Part shown: positions 52,694 through 61,039 of the stretch, one piece after another
Position numbering within the stretch: the stretch's first letter is position 1
How the letters are laid out: each line of letters opens with the position of its first letter
Assembly: GCF_918797505.1 (NCBI RefSeq)
Contig: NC_092793.1
Coordinates: forward strand, 5,962,366-6,026,365
Source of the DNA: Bemisia tabaci
Taxonomy: Eukaryota; Arthropoda; Insecta; Hemiptera; Aleyrodidae
Direction of reading: 5' to 3'
DNA: 64,000 bases
Position numbers and translations under genes: made by a program
The notes under the pieces: generated by a model
Databases searched by the model: none
Seen by the model: the letters and a program-made list of their open reading frames with translations, nothing else
Told to the model about the DNA's origin: nothing

Positions 52694-53327
52694 TTTCCTG
52701 TCTGTGACAATCCGATTGTCCCGGAGCGCGGCGCGAGCGACAAAATTATGATAACTAAAATTGGTTGGTATTTTTCTCAGTAGCCGCTCTATCGGACTCC
52801 GCACTCATTGTCAGTCACGGTGAACCAACAATAAGTGACGATAGACTGGATCCGCCCATTGATGCCAAACTTTCAGAACACGTCATAATTTTTTTATCGA
52901 AGTGATAGCTGAATTTGAAGAAGGTCTTAAATGTGGCTCAAAGTATTAGCTGATTATTTAAAGACGGACTTCTTTCGATGCGGGTCAGGCATTAATATCA
53001 ACTTGAGATATGAAATTCAATCGTTTCACCGAAACATAAAGTGTTCGGAGCACTGTGGCAACATTATCAGATCAGCTTTGTAGGTAAGGAGACAGGCTGC
53101 GGGGAAATCAGACGGTTGATTGGCGGTGACCTATGACCCACCGTTAGCGCGGGTGAGGGAAAAGAGATTCTGCTGGACGAAGTATCGGCCGGGCGCCGTT
53201 GTCAACTCGTGCGAGTGTTCTCTGAATTTGTAACGACATGTGCGAAAAAATGCATGCACTTGATGAGAAAAGAGCCCCTCGGCTTTGCAATAATGCGTTA
53301 AAATTGTGTAAAATTACTTCAGTGTTA
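52694..53327 (-). promoter_or_regulatory. PRCP 5'UTR and presumed promoter region
   Basis: The region upstream of the start codon is more G/C-rich than the introns (CTCGCGCCGCGCTCCGG near 52722–52738). No clear TATA box. The transcription start cannot be fixed from sequence. Confidence 0.4.
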
Positions 53328-53470
53328 AATGGACTGCATTTTGCAATTTTGAACTATAAATTCCGGCCCGTTTTAAAAACGACGCATGTGCCATTAGTAT
53401 CCCTATGCACATAAGAGTTTTTTAAGATAAGCCAGAATTTATAGTTCCAAATTGCAAAATGCAGTCCAAA
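53328..53470. mobile_element. Family T foldback upstream of PRCP
   Basis: AATGGACTGCATTTTGCAAT at the left, TTGCAAAATGCAGTCCAAA at the right, with the standard core (GGCCCGTTTTAAAAACGACG). Confidence 0.87.
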
Positions 53471-53720
53471 TCACTAGATGAATTACTCTCGCCCGGTAAT
53501 TATCCCTTAAAGTTTTGGGAGAAATATGTCCTGCTTAATAGCAACAAGTTTTCTAAAAAAGGGGGGAAAAATTGCGCACTCCCAGCAACTGTGCGCAGCA
53601 AAGAGGGCTCTCAAATAAAATTTTTCATCAATGATAGCAGTTACGTGTGGCATCAGATCGTATTTCGGCAGTGGCAGCACACATTTTACTAAAAATGAAT
53701 AATTGAACTTTAAGCTTCTC

Positions 53721-54835
53721 GGACACACCAGGGCCGGATTTACCTACTTGCCGCCCATGGGCCGCCCATATTTTTCCGCTCCCTTCTCATTTGTTTTGAT
53801 GAATTATCAATAAATCGTATTCGACATGTAGTGGTTCGATGTATCGTTTGGTTCAAAACAATAGAACATAACCTCAAACAAAAATTTTAGGATTTAATTT
53901 GGAAAAGCTGAATATGAGAAAATTCCCAACAATTTCACTTTTCATTGCCAGAGAGTAAAAATTCAATCATATAAGACCCGTTACCTCAGATTGCTAAATT
54001 GACTTTTGAGGCTGTGGTTACATATTGAACCAATCGATATCAATATAATCTCATCCGTGGGATCCGTTGATTACGATCTATAAATACCATCAAGTGAACG
54101 TGCCGGTGGGGGAGGGAAGTATGAAACGCGTTTACTCGTCTTGGGTACATTTTTTGTGAAAGCCCTGTCAACACTAACAAAAGTTCAGTTCCACAAACCC
54201 ATCCCTGTTTGGACAAGGCCTTCCATTTATAAAAAACGAACGAAAAAATTATGAAAGAACAAACATAAATGTGGTTAAAAATGTTAACTTCCACCGCCGC
54301 GCCGACCGCACTATGTTGGCGCAATGCGTGAAGTATTCATGCAGTCTTGTAGGCGCTATGCGTTTCACGCCGACCGCTGCTGACCACACTGTTTGGCGCA
54401 ATGCGTGAAGTATTCATGCAGTATTGCAGGCGCTATGCGTTTCCAGCCGACTGCTGCTGAGCGCAGTGTGTTTGACGCAATGCGTGAAGTATTCATGCAG
54501 TCTTGTAGGCGCTATGCGTTTCATGTTGACCGCCGCGTCGCTCCGTTCCAGATCAAATTGCGTGTTTGATTTCTCTCTTAACCCGACTAATTGAAGTTGT
54601 GGTCTCTTGTATCGCCGAGAGACGACAAAATTAGAAATTACTATACTTTTACTCTGAGGAAATGAGAAATTTTGTCGTCTTTTCTCGTTTGTAATTTATT
54701 TTCTGAATCCGATTTTTTTCTATCTTTTTTTGATACCTACATTCAAAAAGATTGCAAAATTTGCCGCCCCCTACATTTTGCCGCCATGGGCCGCGGCCCA
54801 TGTGGCCACCCCCTTAATCCGGCCCTGGGACACAC
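53721..54835. mobile_element. Non-autonomous hAT element, 1099 bp, perfect 8-bp TSD
   Basis: GGACACAC at 53721–53728 and 54828–54835 flanks 53729–54827. Ends CAGGGCCGGATTTACCTACT and CTTAATCCGGCCCTG. Three internal units (GCAATGCGTGAAGTATTCAT at 54321, 54398, 54477; spacing 77 and 79 bp), one more than in the 49592 copy. Confidence 0.93.
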
Positions 54836-55544
54836 TAAGGAAACCTCTGGATGACGTCATTCACCATGGTGGTGCATTCCATGATTGCATTCCCCTAGGC
54901 TTTGTCGGTGAAGCACGCAGAGCAAGCAGTGAGAAAAACCGAATGATTGATTCAAGGCAAAAATAAATTATCACACTACTACGAAGCAATACGTCATAAG
55001 AGATTCTTTCAAAGTGCGTTATCTCCGTAACTATGCATATAGAACCTTGACGTTCATCCGGGATTTTCTCATTTCCGACTAATCTATGGGCTGCAACAGA
55101 CATGCGGTTGAATGCGTAAAGTTGTGACGTTGCTGAATGGACCTACCATTATATATGTATCTCATTGGCTCCTTGGATCTAAACAATGACAATATAGTGT
55201 TTTTTCCCCAATACTATCTATGAGAGTGAATCTATCTCCCCTTTCTATGACATGACGTAACACTAATAGCTGAGCTAGCAGTGTGACACATAAGGTTAGT
55301 GACCTGCATGAATCTATGATCCATAACCACTTCGTTGACCAATGTTGCCTTTTCACATGACTTTCGTCAGCATGTTTACATTAAAGGCTCTCTAGGCTCT
55401 CACAACCGCTAAACCAACAGAGATGCTGAAGACAACAATGGTGCCTCTGGGACCATATAATGCGAAATCGAATGCGCCCTTTTCTACACCTGTAATCTTT
55501 AGGGTTTATTTTTTTTAACCAAAAACCCAGCATTAACTCAACAA
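54836..55544. other. Intergenic, no gene seen
   Basis: No recognised feature. Confidence 0.4.
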
Positions 55545-55747
55545 TAATGCTAATTGAAGCGCTAGGTACAGAAAAGGCATATCTTAATTGCGGTGTCTTA
55601 AAATCACCGCTGACGTTTCGTCCATTATATATAGTTAAATAAAATGGATGGAATTCGTCGAAACTTTTACTGAATTTTCTTCGTAATTTTACAATGCTGA
55701 AAACGAATGACTTAAAAAAATTCACCTTGCAGGTTCCTCTCTGAATT
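55545..55747 (+). repeat. Direct duplicate of 60626–60832
   Basis: ATTGAAGCGCTAGGTACAGA onward through GGATGGAATTCGTCGAAACT to CCTCTCTGAATTATAA recurs with few changes at 60626–60832. Confidence 0.85.
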
Positions 55748-55748
55748 A

Positions 55749-55792
<44 letters not shown>

Positions 55793-56295
55793 GCCGGGCT
55801 GGCCGGCGAGGCGCCCTCAAGGGGCCAAGGCAACTGGCAACTGCCGTCGTGCACCCCGAAGTTGGACCGTACTCCTTAACATATCTTCGTACTATTGACA
55901 CATTGAGTATCATCTATATTTCCGCAAGGCTCAGCGGCCGTCTGATAGCCAACGGAAGGTCTTATCAAAGACTGTGGCAGACGCTGCAGAGCACGGACTT
56001 TCGGAGCACGGCCATGCCTCCACCGAGTTGGACTGTGTTGATGCAATCTACACTGATAGGTAGCGCTGGCAGTCGCGCACACTACGAGTGATTACCGATT
56101 TTTCACAACCCAGTCGAACAGTGCAGACGGATTACTTACTGGGTGACTATGTCCCTCCCGCACCCTGTAACCTCAAAGGGTCAGGGTATTGGAGTGGCAT
56201 AGTCATCCACAGTCACGATGACTGATATTTGAGTGTCCTCAAATAACAGTCACCTCCGGGGATTGAACCCGGGACCTCAGTGTTGGCAGCCAATG
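55747..56295 (-). mobile_element. tRNA-derived SINE with (CTTA)n tail
   Basis: On the - strand the 5' end (~56290) has a tRNA-like T arm: stem CCGGG, loop TTCAATC, stem CCCGG, giving the pol III B-box GGTTCAATCCC near 56262. A ~450-bp unique body follows, then a tail of ten or more CTTA units (TAAG on +, 55750–55790). The body is longer than many SINEs, so a tRNA-headed composite is possible. Confidence 0.6.
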
Positions 56296-56530
56296 GACCT
56301 GTTGCAAACTTTTGCTAGAGCAAAAATAAGAGTTGTTTCTTGTAGATAATGCCTAAAAAATTACGATGAGCGCATCGGCAAAGTCTGAAATGCACTCATA
56401 ACTTCACAATCTGCGTAAGAAATTTGCGTTTTTTTAAGCTTCCCGCTTCAAAAACGATTACTACGGCACAGGTGAACATTTTGTTAGAGGAGTCGCTCCA
56501 TCGTCGGCGATATTCATCATGGCCGACGCT
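56296..56530 (-). repeat. Inverted duplicate of 60395–60615
   Basis: GTTGCAAACTTTTGCTAGAG, AATGCACTCATAACTTC and ACAGGTGAACATTTTGTTAG recur in reverse complement at 60395–60615. Confidence 0.8.
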
Positions 56531-56609
56531 TGCGCGCAGTTCCGCGCGTAATTCGAGGAGAGTTCAAGGTCAATCAATTCGGGCGTGGAAAATATGAACG
56601 TTAACACAC

Positions 56610-56895
56610 CGATTGTTATCTGGATAGCATTTTGCAATTCGGAACTATAGGCAGTACGGTAGGTTTTCAGGAGAGCAACTTTTGCAAAAACCATTGGCGT
56701 TTTTCTCAAAACGATCAATGTTGCGGTTTGATGGTTCATTTTATAGCTATGGAGTTCCTTTAACACCCTGTGTTGACAGATTCTTCGAAAACATCACACT
56801 GTTGCCAAAAATTACAAAAAAAGGCTATAGTTCCTTATTGCAAAATGAAGAATCCGGGGAAGCTCATTTTGCAATTAGGAACTATAGATTGTTTT
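56610..56895. mobile_element. Family T-related foldback
   Basis: GCATTTTGCAATTCGGAACT at the left and CATTTTGCAATTAGGAACTA near the right, plus TATAGTTCCTTATTGCAAAA inside. Looks like a composite of two short foldbacks. Confidence 0.5.
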
Positions 56896-57129
56896 AGCAC
56901 TGACTGCATAGGGGAGACGACCCTGGTGTCACTATTACACACTGGTGGGTGAACCCCAACAGAGAAAACACCCCTTTCCTCCCATCATACGAGGAAGGGG
57001 TAGGTGCATTGTCCCTGCGGAAAGATATTCAACCAAAAACAGGGTGTGCCAAAAATACGGATACCTACCTACCGACTTGGTAATATATCGAGAATGGTGG
57101 CAAATATTAACATGCAATTTGGACGGGAG

Positions 57130-57450
57130 GGTTTATAGATTCGATTGACATGAATCGATCGAAAAATGAAAGCGTGAATCGATCGACACCGACTCGATCG
57201 ACAAAGTATTGAAAAACCGGTGTCATGAATCCGACATGACCGACATGGATCGATCGAAAAGTTGGAACGTGAACCGATTGACGTGATTTGATCGGCACTG
57301 ATTCGATTGACGACCGTGAATCGATCAAAAACCTGCGAATCGATCGACAAATCCGTGAATTGATTGACAACCCCGTGATTCGTTCGAAAAATCCGTGAAT
57401 TGATCGATAAACCCTTGAATAGGTCAACAAACCCGTGAATCGTGAAATTT
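57130..57450. repeat. CGATCGA short-period repeat
   Basis: GAATCGATCGACAAA, TGATCGATAAACCCGTGAA and similar ~18–22-bp words. It runs directly into the 130-bp array, whose unit also contains CGATCGAT. Confidence 0.8.
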
Positions 57451-57459
57451 TGAAAATTC

Positions 57460-57703
57460 GAAAATCCAAGATTAGGGATGTGGCTTAAAATGCTATCTCG
57501 GCTCTTATTCGATCGATCTTGCTGATTGTTGGTGTCAGGCGGTATTTTTTGACGGGAAACTCGAATTTCTGGTCAAATTTTGAAAATTCAAAAATCCAAG
57601 ATGGCGGATGTGGCCTAAAATGCTATCTCGGCCCCTGTTCAACTGATCTCGCTGATTTTTGGTACCAGGGGGTATTTTTGGACGGGACACTCGAATTTCT
57701 GAT
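57460..57703 (+). repeat. 130-bp array, right block, + orientation
   Basis: Two units (AAATCCAAGATGGCGGATGT, CTAAAATGCTATCTCGGC, GGTATTTTTGGACGGGA). Interrupted at 57703 by the LINE; resumes at 59150. Confidence 0.88.
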
Positions 57704-59165
57704 GAGTTGGTTAAGAGCAGGACTTCTAAGCTCTTCGAGTGCCTCAGAAAACTGATGCAGCAGTGCATTAGGGGTGACGAGGTGCCAGGGAAGTGGAAGG
57801 AGTCCTGGATCAAGGCCATCTACAAAAAGAAGGGAAGGACAGGACGACTGTAACAACTACCGGGGGCTCTCAGTGACCAGGCGACAATAAGCAAAGTGTA
57901 CGGAAAGGTACTAAAAGCGAAGATCGAGGAAGAATGGCAAGATCACGAAGCAGAGGAGCAGGCTGATTTTAGAGCTGGCAGGTCTACGATAGATCACCTC
58001 TTTGTTATTGTTCAGGTCATTGAAAAGAAAATGGCCGTGGCTTAGGAGCTGCATTTAATTTTTGTGGATCTCCAGAAGGCGTATGACAGTGTGCCGTTGG
58101 TGAAACTTTGGGAGGCTTTGGAAAAATCGAATTTTAACGGGGGGTTGATAGATGCTGTCAAGCGATTTTATAAAGGGAGTTTTACCAAAGTTAAGTGCCA
58201 CGGGGAGTTGTCAGCGAGTTTTTATGTGACTAAGGGTTTAAAACAGGGATGTTGTTTGTCGCCAACATTATTTAAAATATATCTTGAGTATGTGTTGAAA
58301 GAATGGAAGAAAAAATGTGGAGGGATGGGTGTCCCCTCGAGTGAGGTTGAAACTCTGTTCACTCTGCGCTTTGCTGATGACCAAGTGGTGATTGCACAAG
58401 ATCAAGATGACGCCGAGTACATGATGTGCAAGTTGGTAGAGGAGTATCGGAAGTGGGGTTTGGAAGTCAGTATTTCTAAATCCAAGAAACTGACTTTAGG
58501 AGGTGATCGGCAAAGCATTGAGTTGGAGGATGGGCAGCAGATCAAAGGCTGTGCGGATTTCAAATACTTGGGAGTGTGATTGACCCAGGATGGAAGAACT
58601 GATCAGGCGATTAAGGAAAGAAACACCCTGGCAAGGAAGGCTACAGCGATGTTAAATGGAATCCTCTGGGATCCGCGGATTTCCAAGGAGAACAAGAGGA
58701 GAATTTACAACGTTGTAGTCAAGAGTATTCTTACATATGGATGTGAAGTTTCGCAGCTGAAGGAGCGGACACAGGGGATGCTAAGAGCAACGGAGATGGA
58801 TTTCTGGAGGAGGTCTGCAGGAATTTCTAGGAGAGATCGGGTCCGCAATGAAAGAGTGCGTCAGATCATGGGAGTCGAAAATGACATCATATTCGACGTC
58901 ATGACCAGACAGCTTGTCTGGTATGGTCATGTCAATAATGACGGACGTAAGGCTGCCAAAGAAGTTGCTTGATTGGGTTCCTCCTGGGAGGAGACGAAGG
59001 GGACGCCCAGTGAAAGGGTGGCGACAGGGGGTTTTAGAAGAAATGAGGGTTTGCCAACTCCCTGAAGGGCTTTGGGAGGATAGGGGACTTTGGCGGCTAG
59101 GGGTCGCAGAGCGCCAAAGAGCGCTATAAAAGCGGCATATACATACGTGCACTCGAATTTCTGAT
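57688..59165 (+). mobile_element. LINE (non-LTR) insertion with perfect 16-bp TSD
   Basis: CACTCGAATTTCTGAT at 57688–57703 and 59150–59165 exactly flanks 57704–59149. Joining the sides restores a continuous 130-bp unit. The insert is 5'-truncated, starting within the reverse-transcriptase reading frame, and ends GCATATACATACGTG without a long A tail. Confidence 0.93.
57704..59129 (+). pseudogene. Reverse-transcriptase ORF of the LINE, broken
   Basis: Non-LTR endonuclease/reverse-transcriptase polyprotein, C-terminal part. An early stretch (KSRTSKLFECLRKLMQQC to IKAIYKKKG) changes frame near 57840. From 58064, DLQKAYDSVPLVKLWEAL, GLKQGCCLSPTLFKIYLE and the catalytic box RFADDQVVIAQDQ are clear. 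An in-frame TGA follows KYLGV (58577–58579). After it, KENKRRIYNVVVKSILTYGC and WYGHVNN are in frame, then a frameshift near 58960 leads to VPPGRRRRGRPVKGWRQG. Two frameshifts and a stop make it inactive. The clade is not assigned with certainty. Confidence 0.92.
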
Positions 59166-59215
59166 CAAATTTTAAAAATTCGATAATCCAAGATGGTGGA
59201 TGTGGCCGAAAATGA
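59166..59215 (+). repeat. 130-bp array unit resumed after the LINE
   Basis: CAAATTTTAAAAATTCGATA then CCAAGATGGTGGATGTGGCC continues the unit broken at 57703. Confidence 0.85.
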
Positions 59216-59429
59216 CCTTACTTGAGTAAGTATCCCCTGGGGGATCTTTCATTCCTCGGATACACGTGTGTAAAGGGGCGCTCAGAAGACGCAACCTCAA
59301 ACTTGTTTTTCGTGGATTGAAATGCAAAAAATATCGGAGAAAATTATTGTGGCTTATGCGTAGTAAATACTTCAAAAACGCAAAAATCAAAAATTACATA
59401 ACAGGCTCATTGTCAAAATTTGAAAAAAT

Positions 59430-60060
59430 GTCAATTTTTCAAAACTCGGCTAGGAATTCGAGTTTCCCTTTCCCGTCCAAAAATACCCCTTATGCAACCA
59501 AGATTCACCACGATCGATCGAGCAGCCCGAGATAGCATTTTAAACCACATCCGCCATCTTGGATTTTCGAATTTTCAAAATTTCACCAGAAATTCTAGTT
59601 TCCCGTCGAAAAATACCCCCTGGTACCAAAAATTAGCAAGATCGATTGAACAGGGGCCGAGATAGCATTTTAAACCACATCCGCCATCTTGGATTTTCGA
59701 ATTTTCAAAATTTGACCAGAAATTCGAGTTTCCCGTCGAAAAATACCCCCTGATACCAAAAATCAGCAAGATCGATTGAACAGGGGCCGAGATAGCATTT
59801 TAGGCCACATCCGCCATCTTGGATTTTTGAATTTTCAAAATTTGACCAGAAATTCGAGTTCCCTGTCGAAAAATACCCCCTGGTACCAAAAATCAGCGAG
59901 ATCGATTGAACAGGGGCCGAGATAGCATTTTAGGCCACATCCGCCATCTTGGATTTTTGAATTTTCAAAATTTGACCAGAAATTCGAGTTTCCCGTCAAA
60001 AAATACCCTCCGACACCAAAAATCAGCAAGATCGATCGTAAAGGAGCCGAGAATGCCGAA
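59430..60060 (-). repeat. 130-bp array, - orientation block
   Basis: CCGCCATCTTGGATTTTYGA recurs at exactly 130-bp steps near 59551, 59681, 59811 and 59941. This is the reverse complement of the unit at 57460, so the array inverts between 59215 and 59430. Confidence 0.92.
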
Positions 60061-60074
60061 ATAGCATTTTGCCC

Positions 60075-60325
60075 CTTGCCTATAGTTCCGAATTGCAAAA
60101 TGGGAAATCCGAGTTTCGCATTACGCAATAGGGAACCATACTATAGGTCCCAATTGCAAAATGAACTTCGCGTGATCCTGCGACGGCAAATTTTTGCGGG
60201 GTCGCTGAAGCGGGATAAAAATCGTTTTTAAGGATTTCCTTTTTCTCAATAGTAAGTAAATACCCTCCTGATACGGAATTGATCATAAAAAAAAAAATCG
60301 AAAATTTGACCCTAGTTCCTTATTG
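60075..60325. mobile_element. Family T-related fragments
   Basis: TATAGTTCCGAATTGCAAAA, CTATAGGTCCCAATTGCAAA and CCTAGTTCCTTATTGCATAA are three copies of the family T end motif. Confidence 0.5.
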
Positions 60326-60394
60326 CATAAAGCTGTCCATCTGGTCTAATCCAGTTCAGGTGTTATCTCGTCCCATCAAACGTGTTTTGGCGGA

Positions 60395-60615
60395 TTGGCG
60401 TCGGCCATGATGTTGCCGACGATGGAACGACTCCTCTTACAAAATGTTCACCTGTGCCGTAGTATCGTTTTTGAAGCGGGAAGCTAAAAAAACTGCAAAT
60501 TTCTTACGCAGACTGTGAAGTTATGAGTGCATTTCAGACTTTGCTGATGCGCTCATCGTGATTTTCGAGGCATCATCTATAAGAAACAACTCTTATTTTT
60601 GCTCTAGCAAAAGTT
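60395..60615 (+). repeat. Inverted duplicate of 56296–56530
   Basis: GACTCCTCTTACAAAATG through GAAGTTATGAGTGCATTTCA to GCTCTAGCAAAAGTTTGCAA. Here it directly abuts the 60626 block. Confidence 0.8.
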
Positions 60616-60625
60616 TGCAACAGGC

Positions 60626-60832
60626 CCATTGAAGCGCTGGGTGCAGAAAAGGCGTATCTTAATTGCGGTGTCTTAAAATCACTGCTGTCGTTTCGTCCAT
60701 TATATATAGTTGAATAAAATGGATGGAATTCGTCGAAACTTTTACTGAATTTTCTTCGTAATTTTACAATGCTGAAAACGAATGACTTAAAAAAATTCAC
60801 CTTGCAGGTTCCTCTCTGAATTATAAATTAGC
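60626..60832 (+). repeat. Direct duplicate of 55545–55747
   Basis: Same content as 55545–55747 with a few substitutions. After CTCTGAATTATAAA it continues into ordinary sequence rather than the (TAAG)n tail. Confidence 0.85.
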
Positions 60833-60893
60833 AGTGGAGATTCTGAAACACCGCAACCAAGAAGTGACCTTTCTGCACCCAACGCTTTAATTG

Positions 60894-61039
60894 TAATTGG
60901 ACCACATTTTGCAATTTGGAACTATAAATTCTAGCCCGGTTTAAAAACAACGTATGTGCCATTAGTTTCCCTATGCACATAAGTGTTTCTCCAGAAGAGT
61001 CAGATTTTATAGTTCCAAAGTGCAAAATGCAGTCCAATT
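60894..61039. mobile_element. Family T foldback
   Basis: TAATTGGACCACATTTTGCA at the left, TGCAAAATGCAGTCCAATTA at the right, with the standard core (CCCGGTTTAAAAACAACG). Confidence 0.87.
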
